A DNA stretch of 64,000 bases from Polytrichum commune (Eukaryota > Streptophyta > Polytrichopsida > Polytrichales > Polytrichaceae). Positions 46,801 through 57,740 of this stretch are shown piece by piece; the first letter of the stretch is position 1, and each line of letters begins with the position of its first letter. A program made the position numbers and the translations under genes. The notes beneath the pieces were generated by a model. That model was given only the letters and a program-made list of their open reading frames with translations, was not told the origin of the DNA and did no database searches. The stretch is from the NCBI GenBank assembly GCA_950295325.1, contig OX485803.1, positions 49,305,554 to 49,369,553 on the forward strand, written 5' to 3'.

Positions 46801-49003
46801 TACAACATATCCATGCATCACAAATCAATCAATGAATTTTGTGTATGTTTCTGCAAATTTCTACATGAAAGCTGTGTCGGTGGTGCAGAATGTTATCAAA
46901 TTTGTTGGCTGATACTTGGAAGCCTCAATCACTCAGACTTGATGTTCGTACTCACTTTCCCTCAAGAACTTGTGGCTGATCGATTCGCCATCTTCTGTGT
47001 TATGACTTCGTCGTGAGAAATTCAATGTAGTGCATTGTGTATATATGCTGGACTTTACTCTTGTTTCATTCTAAATGAATTTACAGACGCCCTCCTGTAC
47101 ATTGATCATGTTATGCATGTGTGAAGAGCTGGCGCAGGTGGATGATGGAGAGATTCAACACCGGAGGCGACATTTGCAGCAGCAACGAGATCGCATCCTT
47201 GCCCTCAAAAAAGGTTTTGAATCAACTGTTTTAGATTCACAACAGATTCTCTATAGCAGATTAAGTGAAGAACACGACTGCTTACTAGAGTTTGCTAATA
47301 GCATAATATTATAAATTGGTACAAATAAGTAGGTACTAATGCAGAATCCATGGAATATAATGGAGGGAGGTTACATTGAGACCAAAAGGGGTCTAATGGG
47401 AACAATGGAATGTAGGGAAGGTTACATATAAATCAAAGGTGGTTGAATGGAAACCACTTTACCAATGTAGACCTACTACCATTACTGAAATCTAGGGAAG
47501 TTGGAACATCGCGTGGGAAGGCATAACGGATGGTAGTGAGAAGGGGGGATCTATCAACTAACTCTTGATGTCTCTCCCACGATGTGAGGAGCTTCACGAG
47601 CTTAACCTTGGCTGAGAAATGTCTTACTTCCATATTCTGTCTTGTGTGAATGGTGGCATCAAGCCTTTTTTCATTTGGGTGCCAATTTGTTGAGTCAGTT
47701 GAGGCCTACCTAGTTTGTGACAGTTTCAGCCATGACAAGAATCATGAAAATGAAGCTATCATTTATGACATGAGTCTACCATCAAAGAAGGATACATACA
47801 TACATACATACATATACACACACACACACATATTTTTATATATATATATACATACATACATACAGTGTCATCCTATATGTCTTGTGATCCCATCATGTAA
47901 TGCAGCATCTCGAGAGAAGCAGCTGAAGTACTTCAGACGATTGGACCAGAAACCCAAACCTTGCCATATTGAGAGCAGCAAAAGACTCCCCCGCCTGACC
48001 CCAGCTGAAGCTCAAGATGCAGAGGTTTTAACTTCAGCTTCACACTTTAAAGCCCCTATGGCGATGATAGTCTCTTAAGCCAATAAACAACACCAAACTC
48101 ATTAGATCTGATCCTTTTTAACATTCTTGAGCCTTGTGAGGATGGACCCTTTTTTATGGCTGCTCAACAATCCGTCTCCAACAATTGGGGCATCATTTCT
48201 AGGAATGAATGCTGAGCATAGATTAGTGACAATCTCCTATTAATACTAACGTCATTGTTACCTATCTTTTGATGTGAAAGCAATACACATTTAATCTACA
48301 CTGATATAGGCAATTAGGTTGACTCTTGACCCATGCAAATTACCGTGGATCAAAACCATACCACAGAACTTATATATTTGTTTATTCATCCATTTAGCAA
48401 CCACACTTGAAACATATTTCATTTAGTAATAAATATTCAAAATAAGTGTGGAATTTTGACAAATTAGCGTGGGTCAACTTAATTGCACAAATCAGTTTAG
48501 ATTGAACTCAAGGAGAAGTGCAGAATGAATGCATATGGGATATCCATTGTAGATACCTCCAAGAATTTAGGTTTTGGGGGGTTTAACCCCAACGCTTGCT
48601 CAAGAATGATATGTTCTTGTTGTGGAGTCTTACCCAAAGCTACACAGCATGTGCCCACTCATGCTCTGTCACGAGATACTATGGCGAGTCCACTAAATAT
48701 TCTGGACCTAACTATCACAGGATGTATTTAGTGGACATCAAGACCAGTATTGATTGGCAACTAGGTCTCACAAAGATGTACCTGTGACTATCATGTGATA
48801 AAAAGTTAGGGTTTGTCAGCATATGAGAGATTCCATCTCGTATGATGTTCTTGCATGCACATGACTGATTTTGTGGGTGTTTGAACGTTGGGGTCTCTCG
48901 GTAGGCAAATAGGCAGAGGGAGATGCTCAGGAGAGGATTGGCACGACGCCTGAAAGAGGAGCTTGCAATGAAGACTCCGTCAATGTCTTTGGGTCCAACA
49001 TAA
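43805..49003 (+). CDS. CFAP36/CCDC104-like BART-domain protein (putative ciliary protein)
   Basis: Recognised exons: 43805-43966, 44178-44275, 44650-44722, 44838-44922, 45028-45149, 45414-45463, 46050-46466, about 47138 (or 47087)-47213, 47906-48024, 48905-49003. Joined, the N-terminal 135 residues form a BART-like domain: VVSKFLQSPVYSVPLLDFID, NCSVFKDCNESN, NFKQLVDALLSDFLSDLGI, ILTVDNFCLFKEMMWNRNIE. This follows animal CFAP36 closely (HSPxWxxPxLDFIE, VFDDEEE, YKxLVExLLESYLxxxGI, DFTVFKxMMIQKNIEL). The middle is low complexity. The C-terminus is a charged helix (HLQQQRDRILALKK, REKQLKYFRRL, NRQREMLRRGLARRLKEEL). In animals the BART domain binds ARL-type GTPases and the protein is ciliary. Phases agree everywhere except between exons 7 and 8, where one or more short exons (length 1 mod 3) must be missing from my model. 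An upstream in-frame ATG exists at 43691. Predicted length at least 430 aa. Confidence 0.8.
47790..47865. repeat. Mixed (CATA)n/(CA)n/(TA)n microsatellite
   Basis: Simple repeats in the intron just before exon 9 of the CFAP36-like gene. They extend the open frame upstream of that exon artificially. Confidence 0.9.
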
Positions 49004-49911
49004 GTGAAGTACATAGATGCTAATAGGTACAAGAATCTTATATGACTTGTACTTAATTTTCAGATGCTTGAGGGTGCGTAACGGATTTTTCAGAGTTGGT
49101 GTACTCACATTGAACTCCGTGTCAGTCTGCACAGATTTTGCACGCGAACCCTCAGTTTCTCATGGACTTATTTATAAACTTGCCAATTTGACTGTTTGTC
49201 AAGTTTTGTACACTTGGAACTGTTGCAGGCATCATTCCTGTGACAAGGTGACATAAGTTAATATTTTGGAATTTAGCACCTTTGAGCCTTCATCAATTGG
49301 ATAACTCAATTTGTGACAAGTATGGAGACTGCCATTCAGCATGCTGTAATAACTAACTTGCCTCATTTTTTCAAATACAGTTCTGAAAGAAGATGTTCAC
49401 CTACATTGCCATCCTCGTGGCATAATGCATGCTCTGCCATTCACCAATGATGACATGGCTAGGTCTTGAGTTGCAAATGAAACCACCTTCTTCAGGGCTA
49501 GACTTGCAGAGAGGATTGCCTTCAAACTCTTCCAACATGTATGCCTCCAGAAGCTCTGCAACCAACAAACCCCTTGCAGGGAAGAACTATAAGTTCCGTC
49601 CAGATAGTAACACAGGTAATTAAAAAATTCTGAGATTGAGAATTACACTCTGTATTTGATCTTCCATGGCACTAGTTTAAGCCAAGCCAAATGGCCCCAC
49701 ACCTCCACACTTGGATTGTGCTTTAGGTCACATGCCATCATAATTAAAAAGTCCCTAAGCCAGTTATTTATCTTAAAGGACACCTAGAATACATGAGTGG
49801 TGCGTGGTTCTAAGAATAGACACCAAAAAGATATTGGACTACATGATCGAAATTTGTTAACTATTTTAGGTTCATTTAGGTTGGGTAGAGTGGGCTTGGG
49901 AGGGGGGGGGG
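49004..49911. other. Downstream of CFAP36-like gene
   Basis: Probable 3' UTR and then intergenic DNA. A short open frame at 49429-49623 has no family features. I cannot exclude that it belongs to an alternative 3' exon. Confidence 0.35.
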
Positions 49912-50318
49912 AGGGTGAGTTTCCATGTAGGCCGCTCGCCCACCATATTCTAGTATGAATAAGGACAAACCCGTCCAAATGTAGAGGGAATCTGGTGGGG
50001 TAGGGTTCTTATGTGCCAATTACTAGCTATTCTCATCTTCTCATATATGGGATCACCTACTAACCTCCTCCTCCGGGTTGAACCCTCTTTCTCCTTCTAA
50101 AATTAGTCTTCAATTTTTAAGTGACCGACACTTGTAGGCTAAAGATTCTTTAGTGAACGCATGGAAGTCTAGCAGTATGTGTCCACAGCCCACCACATTC
50201 TAGTGGACCATTAGAATGCGGTTGAATGACAGCTTGTGCTTAACTACATGCAGACACCTCCAACCCACTATTTTCTACAATCTCGTGGGCGAGTGGCCTA
50301 CATGGAAACTCACCCTAA
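49912..50318. mobile_element. MITE family M, full-length copy (about 407 bp)
   Basis: The ends are GGGTGAGTTTCCATGTAGGC and its inverse CCTACATGGAAACTCACCC, followed on the right by TAA. The next block inward ('cgctcgcccaccatattctagt' at the left, its inverse at the right) is also shared with the copies at 12706-12831, 17527-18323 and 18512-18640. The left flank is a G-homopolymer, so the left target copy cannot be read. No coding sequence. A TAA target suggests PIF/Harbinger. Confidence 0.72.
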
Positions 50319-52052
50319 TTGTTCATCATGACTCCATCATTTTTGACTTTGAAAAATCATAGCAACAACATGAGAGAAAAGAAATTTTCATCGACTGTGA
50401 CCAAAATCTCATACCACATTCGCAAATCCAAAGTAAATTCTAACTCAGGAAATCCATATTGAGAATTGTCGCACACAGAAAAGAAAAAAAGCATCATTGA
50501 AAACACATTTACCTTAAATACTTACGAGTGGCTTCATTCCCAGTTGACAAGTGGTGAAGTGAAGTGCATGTTGTCAGGGTAGAGTCCAGCGGTTCCGTTA
50601 TTGAAAGAGGGAGACATCTTCCTTCCTCCTCCTCCTCCTCCTCTCCTGGAAAGGAAGGGCCAGCAGGGTGACTGACTGACAAGCACTGCATGCAGGCTTA
50701 CAGACAATCGTGAGTACAAGACTACTGCAAGTGCAATTTGCACTTAACTTACATGGCTTACTGAGCGGACGAGGTCGGGAAGGGAGGGAGCAGGTACTTA
50801 GACTGAGCAAGCCATGAGTTCCTGCAGACAGACATACATTTGAGACTTGAAGTAGTTTTCTTGCCTGTGCCCTTGGTCATGGAGATACCTAGCAATACCA
50901 CTCGGGTTGCATGTAATGCTATTGCCAAACTTGTACGAGTTTATGCCAACGACCATGCTCAGATGTAGAGAGTCCTTGACATTAAGAGCTTCTCATGTCC
51001 AAATATCACTTCCTCAAAAAAAACAAAAGTTGTTTTAGAAGGCATCAAGAGAAGACATGTATGCATTTGAAGCATGGTTTGGACTTTGTAATGTCCGAAA
51101 ACTGAAGTAAAACTATTCCAAACATTCATGGTCCACAGGAGATGCACAAGGAATCGAGATTGAATGAAATTTTAACACTCACTTTACCATATCTCGTCCA
51201 TATCTCACCCTAAATCAGTTTCGCTCGCATTCAAACTATCATTCCTTTTCATATTTCTTGAGATATTCACTTAAAGTTCTCATCTCTTGAAGAAGCATTT
51301 ATTATACAAAGGACAATGTGGTGGTGGTGGTGAAGCCGTCTCCCACCGCTTCCAATCATTTTGAGAACAGTGGACAGGAATGGTGAGGTGGCAAGCTTGG
51401 ACCATTGGGGACAGCAGTAAAGTGATGCATGATTCATGTCCACAAGTGCAATGGGCCATAACAACACGAGTCCAACAAGAACCTACATGTGTTCAACACA
51501 TCTAAAGAGTTTCAACTCATTTATATGTAACTTAAAAATATGTTTCACCAAGTTATTTGAGAAAAACTAATAGCTTTGAATATGGATGACCTCCTAATAT
51601 ATAGCAACAACTTCGCTTGATAATATTTTTTGCAATCTAAACTTGCATTCTTTATTTTATAACAATTGAATAAACAACATGTCTTACGAAACAATGACAT
51701 GCTAAAACCAATGCCGTAATCTCTCGTGCAATGAGTACATATTGTTTCTGAAAATGCTCATGACATGAACATCATGACCCCCATGTTACATCCTTATAAA
51801 GTTGGCATACGGAATTCAAATAAGACATATTTTGATGAAAGAATATCCCTTTTCAATTCTATTGAGTGACATGTAAATCTTTATAAATCATAATAAGAGA
51901 CACACTTAGCGCTTAAAGTAAAGGTTTTAGCACCATCTAACTTATGTGACAAAGGCTTGAGTCTTTACCAATTAACATGCATGTTCTTCATCACTAGGCA
52001 AGTTGCATGCAAGAACCCGCACATCAATCGGAAGCACACACAATTTCTTAAC
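50319..52052. other. Intergenic, nothing recognised
   Basis: Contains a CTC-triplet run at about 50626-50645. Short open frames around it on the minus strand are low complexity. No gene supported. Confidence 0.4.
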
Positions 52053-52055
52053 TAA

Positions 52056-52860
52056 GGGCCACTTCACACACGTGCCAAGGACCGTGACCATGTAATTGCG
52101 AGGGCCCTTGACACTCATCCATAGGTTCACCCTAAACTCCGTAATATCATCCTCCACAATGTCACACACTCTCTAATATCCTGAAACCCTAGGGAACGGA
52201 CGTTCGTAGTTCAAATCTCACTCCTTATTGTCACATTTCTCTCCCTTATATAACGAAATCAGTCATTAATGCAAGCCACTAAAGAAGTCAACCCACACCC
52301 TCACATTGCGCCATGTGTCAACATGTGAAGTGTCTTCTTCTTCTTCTTCTTCTTATGCCACTTGTTGAATGTTGGTGCATGTGTCCACCACATCGCCCAA
52401 GAAGTTCAAGTGGAGTGGACCACACTAGCGTAGGTGACGGGAGAACGAATTCAAATTGTCCTCACATCTCCTTTGCATTATTCCATAATGTCACATGCTA
52501 CACTAATTCTATAGTATCACGCATCCATGTTAACACTACAAAACTCTGCAATATCATGTGCACTTTGGTTGCCACAGGTGTGATACTACAAAGTTTAGAG
52601 TGTAGTATCACCCGTCTGAGACCCTCGACTCTAACATGATCTCTTGGAGGTGGGCCTGACACAAACTCCGGCAAATCATGAAACATTATCCGTAACCTAT
52701 CATGCAGGAAGGACTCCATGTCAACTTTTCACCCATGATCATTTTTTCACGCACTTAGACCTTCACCTTCTAGTGTGTGAGGTGGCCTTTTTGACCAAAG
52801 GAGAGATCTCTTAGAACGCAATGGTCACGGGCCTTCAGTCTCGCGTGTGTGAAAAGGCCC
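52056..52860. mobile_element. PIF/Harbinger-like MITE, possibly composite
   Basis: The left terminus GGGCCACTTCACACACG follows TAA. The right terminus, reversed, is GGGGCCTTTTCACACACGCG. The second block inward ('ggaccgtgaccat' and its inverse 'atggtcacgggcc') is also shared with the element at 57235-57737. The right flank is GAC, so the duplication is not intact. The interior has a second, smaller inverted pair ('atagtatcac' and 'gtgatactac'), perhaps a nested insertion. A CTT-triplet run lies at 52331-52352. Confidence 0.6.
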
Positions 52861-54525
52861 CGACTTGCCATTTTCTGTAGTTTTGAAACGTCATTTCCTC
52901 GTTTTGGGGGCAAGGGAATTCACTCTAGTACACGCGTACCTAGCTACCTAGCTACTAGCACAAGCAGCTCTAACGACGCGCTACCTAGCTACTAGCACAA
53001 GCAGCTCTAACGAACATCATCGTAGGCATGTAAGCTTAAGTTAAGGTAGGGTACCACCTTTGAAGTCCGTGTGGGCCTGCCAAGTGCCGAGTTTTTAATA
53101 CAATGTATTACACCTACTAGGCAACAAGTGACGGTTGGGTGAAATCTCACCCACTCATCAATTCCAAGGTCCGGATTCCGATGCCAACTTCGCTTCCACC
53201 AAAGTTTGAACTCATGATCACCATAGCCACCTCCGATCGCAATCCAAGGGGGTAGTTAAACTTGCACCGCTTGCATTCAATGGCACTCTCGGGAGGTGGA
53301 CTCTTCCACTACGTACCGTGAGTGTAAGAAGGGGTATTATTTGAGGCATCAATGTACATGGTATACAGAAGGGAGAGATGTTATATTTCTTTAGTGCGTA
53401 CATTTAGAAAGGCTATTAATAGTTTTTTTGAAGTAAAGGTAGATGTACTGTACAAAAGGGGGAACTAATAAGGTGTAGAGAATTTTTTTGATAATAGATT
53501 TGTTAGTTTCATCCAATTCATGTTATCATCCATTATTGTCATGTGATCCTAGTTCTTTTAAAGACTAACGTGTATGCTCTTGTTAGGGTTTGCACGGATT
53601 TTATATGTAATCCACATCTTTTTAGTCCATGATTTATATTTTGTATATGCAATGGAGGCGATTTATCACTTTAAATTGAAAAGCTTAATTAGTTTTAAAA
53701 CATGAGCCCATTTTCTAGCATTCTGTTTATATGTATACATTTGTTTTTCTGTATAAAATTATAGTATATAGGGAGTTTAATTTCATAGTGAGTCACGCAC
53801 GTTATCTAGATTTCCGATGATGAAGAGTCCACCCCCCCAGGATGGTGTACCACTTTGTTGGATGTGACTATGGGAACTTGAAAGGGAGAGAAAGACTTAT
53901 CATGGCATACGAACATACGTCTCATTCATCGAATGTAAAAGTCTTGAAATACTATGTAGTCAAAAGTTGTTAATCCTAGTTCATTCGACACTAGAATTAG
54001 TTTCAGAAACCCCAAATTAGTCTGGTTCAAGTCATTTGAGATGAATAAAACATGATCCTGGTGAATGACATTAAAACATGAATGTCAAATGTGAACCAGA
54101 CTACCGTAGGTGTCATGTTTTAATATTGGATGAATGAGGAATATGCTTGTATGCATTAATTCCTCCCTCCACTTGCAAGCCGGTGTCCAAGGTAAAAGTA
54201 AAATAAAATGGCCCGTGGTACTTTGTAAGGTCTCAATGTGAACCCAAGAGAAATTATAGTTGGGGTATGTTATTCTATTTTATAACATGACAAATGCAAA
54301 TCACACTATCATATGAGTGGACTATATTTATGACGATGAGATTTGAGGCAATGTCATGATACCATGGAACTGCGTTCGGTATACCTCAAAAAGGTGCTCA
54401 AGAAAATTCTTTCTAAAATTAAATGAAAATCATCAACTATTTTGGCCATGTAAGATTATAAATGGATTTCTCGACTTCAAAGCATGACATGGACCTTGGC
54501 TTGAGTGTAAACCCAATTTGGAGCA
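52861..54525. other. Intergenic, with a 33-bp direct duplication
   Basis: A perfect 33-bp direct repeat beginning 'ctacctagctactagcac' lies at 52944-52976 and 52981-53013, four bases apart. No gene or defined element is otherwise visible. Confidence 0.5.
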
Positions 54526-54529
54526 CACC

Positions 54530-54830
54530 CTAAGAGTCCCTATTGTGGGCACTTCCAACTCCACAAACAATTGGACAACAATTGGATCAAATTATGAACC
54601 GTCTCATCCAGATAACAATTGTAATGCCAAAACCATGATTGAGACGCAAAAATCAAAAGAGGTCAAAGTGAAGATTATTTTTCCCTTTTGACGATCACAT
54701 AGGCCTACCTAAGTTGGGTTAACAATTGAACCTAGTGTCTATACAAATTGGTGTCTATACTCTACTTATATTGTGAGCCCAAAGTCCCGTCTCGCTAATA
54801 CTTGGACTACTTGTAAACCTTGTTGTAAGG
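54530..54830. repeat. Dispersed repeat family A, copy
   Basis: Contains the family's ordered blocks: 'gggcacttccaactcc', 'cagataacaattg', 'gatcacataggcctacc', 'gttgggttaac' and 'aattgaacctagtgt'. They match best to the copy in the receptor-kinase intron (about 2780-3060). Confidence 0.6.
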
Positions 54831-55246
54831 GGTCCCAATGTGAGATGGGGTTTTTCTAAGTGGGGGTAGTAGAAGACAAGAAATTACAATCTCCAAATAG
54901 TTGGTTGTTTATTTAACCATGTGATACACCATGAAGTAGGAAGCACCACTTGCATGTGAACTTGAATTGGCACATGGATTCATGTGGAGTGCAAGTTACA
55001 TGTAGCGAGTGGGATAATGGCTCCCAATTAAGTTGGTTAGCACAACACTTAGATGTTTGAGAAATGGAAACCAACTAACTTATGTGCATACACATACGGG
55101 AGCCACCTTTTCCAAGAAGACTTCTACTTTGCACTATAGAAGTGCACATTAACCCATGTGATTGGGGGATATTGTACTTTTGTCCCGACACATATCCTTG
55201 TTTTTGCACCTTTTGCATAATCTTTCATGGCATGGAAAGCCGGGCA
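54831..55246. other. Intergenic, nothing recognised
   Basis: AT-rich spacer with no supported gene between repeat family A and the TA-flanked MITE. Confidence 0.4.
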
Positions 55247-56124
55247 CACTAAATATTGTATCTAGTGTCACATGGCATTTTATGTCACTGTGGTAACTTT
55301 TCTAAAGACTCTTCTTATACATTAGTTTACAAAAATTGTCATCCCAACTTATTTTAGTTCATCTACTTTTGGTATATTATGCATCCTAACATTTATGAGA
55401 TGAAAATACTGTCATGAATGAATGAGTTTTGGATGATAAATCACTTATCAATAATTTTAACATTGTAAATCTATAATGCCCAATTTTTTATTTTGACAAG
55501 GAATGACAAATAATGTTAGGTTTAGATTTAGTGTTGGTGACACTACACGTGCAGTTTACAATTACGACTGAGACAAGACAAACAAAATTGGTGACACTAA
55601 GGGTCGCTTTACACCTAGAGGCCGGGCCAATTCCCCTTGAGGCCGATTGCATGAAATTTCAGCTGCTTTTGGGTTGGAGGCCGGCCTCAACTACACATTA
55701 TAATAAGAATATAATGGGGGCCAATTCTCCCATATGTAAAGGCCTTAGGACCAAGAAGGTAGGCCGATTCAATGAATCTAGCATAATCCAACGGATCTAG
55801 CATAATCTAGCATAGAGCCGTTCATATTTCCATCCAATGGATATGATTCGCTAAATAATCAAATTTTATTTATAATTTTTTATTTATTGAAATATGACAT
55901 TGGCCTTCCATTTTGGGTGCACCCAATTCAATGAGCTCGGACCATGTCATACCATGCATTTCTTGATCAAGAATTTCATACCAAATCAGCCCGGCCTCTA
56001 CATGTAAAGGGGTTGGGGCCGATTTCAGCCTTTTGACCAATCACAAGTGAGGATTTCAAGCCTCTTACACAACGAATTGGCCCGACCTCCAGGTGTAAAG
56101 TGGCCCTAAATACAATATTTGGTG
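55247..56124. mobile_element. TA-flanked MITE, copy 3, interrupted by another MITE
   Basis: Ends CACTAAATATTGTATCTAGTG and an inverted copy ending at 56124, followed by TA. The left flank is CA, a probable mutation of TA. Its interior matches copy 2 (13016-13369) up to 55600, resumes at 56110, and is interrupted between by the element at 55601-56106. Without the insertion it is about 369 bp. Confidence 0.78.
55601..56106. mobile_element. PIF/Harbinger-like MITE nested in the TA-flanked MITE
   Basis: The left terminus is GGGTCGCTTTACACCTAGAG. The right terminus, reversed, is GGGCCACTTTACACCTGGAG. TAA lies on both sides (55598-55600 and 56107-56109). Removing the element and one TAA restores the host element's terminal sequence, as in its sister copy at 13016-13369. 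It is 506 bp with no coding sequence. A 3-bp TAA duplication points to PIF/Harbinger. Confidence 0.88.
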
Positions 56125-56363
56125 TAGTGCTAATGTATCAAGTTTCAATAGGGGATCCAACAAACGCTCAATAACAGGTGTCCAAACAAGAGGATTGACC
56201 ACACTTACCTTATTTCTCAATTAACCCAAACTCAAGAATGTCAAGTGGTCCCTTGCTGCACGGCAATCATGGTGTATCCGAAAGAACTACATGAAAATGG
56301 CCTTTGTAGTTTGAGTGACCTTCTGTAGCATAATTTCCCAAATGTGAGGATTCTGGAAGTACT

Positions 56364-57148
56364 GTTCTCCCTCTTTAGTATGATATGTTTGGAAAACACA
56401 AAATAAGTCGTATTATCTACGTGTCGTCTTCTCATTAATATGACGAATGGCGTAAAGTTGTTGTATTAGTGAGGAATACGAAAACATAATGAATACGAGC
56501 TTTGAAATATATGAGTAACAAGTGTATGCAATATAGATGGTATGAAATATAATAACCTATAACTCCAAACAAATACAAATATTCTCAAGAACTCTTGAAA
56601 TAAGAGTCCAAAGATCTCTGGTGTTGCTTACCCAAGTTAGCAACGGTCATCTTATCTAAATTCCCTACTAACTTTTGAAAACTAATAATTTCGTTAACAC
56701 CAACATATAATTAAGGAGTTCTCTAATAAGAAACTAGACAACAATGATGCACGACGTTTAGCATCAAGATACTGGTGATACTATATCACCCGTGTACAAG
56801 GCAACATACTAGGCAGGACGCCACTCTAACCCTAACCATGTCCATTCTACACTAGTAACCCTAGTTATCGTTAAGTTCCCAATGATAAGTGAAGTTCCCA
56901 AGTAGTTCCCAAGTGAAAATGGATGTATTTAAGATGTACACAACATAGATGAAAGGCAAGTTAGCATGAACTACCTCTTTAATATGACAAAACGGAGATT
57001 TTCTAAATGCCGGCTGCATTCTTGAGCATCGTAGTCGTACAAAAGAGGGAGTTTTGGACCGAAAAGTTGGGTCTTGCAAGAATGTGTTGTAATATCGAGG
57101 GTGTCATATAAACAAATGGGTGTCGTATTAGTGAGGTTAGACTTATAA
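56364..57148. mobile_element. Dispersed repeat family B, copy 2
   Basis: Collinear with 19968-20692: start 'gttctccctctttagtatg', shared middle 'aaagatctctggtgttgc', end 'gtgtcgtattagtgaggtt'. It differs by substitutions and by an extra segment near 56763-56800 ('ctggtgatactatatcac'). Confidence 0.68.
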
Positions 57149-57234
57149 CCAATAGCTGATCTAAGTTAGCTGGGCAAAGGCACGCCTCTTGGAGCGGATT
57201 GGGCTCCACTCCACTCTGTGCCTATGGAGGCTTA

Positions 57235-57737
57235 GGGCCACTTCACACACGAGATTGAGAGCCCATGACCATTACACTTTTAAGCACTCTCATTGGTGGA
57301 AAAGGCGGAGCCGGTCCAAGTTCGCTTCACACTCCACTTGAGGGACCGACGGAATATGTGAATGCAAGATGGATGCAAAGTCTACATGGATTCCTACATG
57401 GTATCGAACGGATCACGTTTCATGGTCACTTGGACCATTTTCAAACACTGCCTCTTGGAGGTAGGCCTACCACAAAACCATTGGGAGACCATGGCACTCC
57501 GAACGCTTGCAACCGTTAACTTATTCTATTTTATCATGTACGAGCCCTCGCATGCATAGAAATTCATTGAAATAGCATTTGGTTGAGGGCCCAGTCACCT
57601 ATGGCTTCACACTGCACTTGAGGGTCCGTGACCACACTACATGATGTTGGAGGTGTGTTGGGTCGGCCTTGGGACACTTTCTTTTGGGCTCTCACAATCT
57701 CATGGTCACGGCCCTTGGCTCTTGTGCGAAGTGGCCC
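57235..57737. mobile_element. PIF/Harbinger-like MITE (TTA duplication), 503 bp
   Basis: The left terminus is GGGCCACTTCACACACGAG. The right terminus, reversed, is GGGCCACTTCGCACAAGAG. TTA flanks both sides (57232-57234 and 57738-57740). Internal inverted 'cccatgaccat' and 'tcatggtcacggcc' blocks are present, as in 52056-52860. A second internal 'cttcacactgcacttgagg' phrase partly repeats 'cttcacactccacttgagg', so the interior is itself duplicated. Confidence 0.85.
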
Positions 57738-57740
57738 TTA

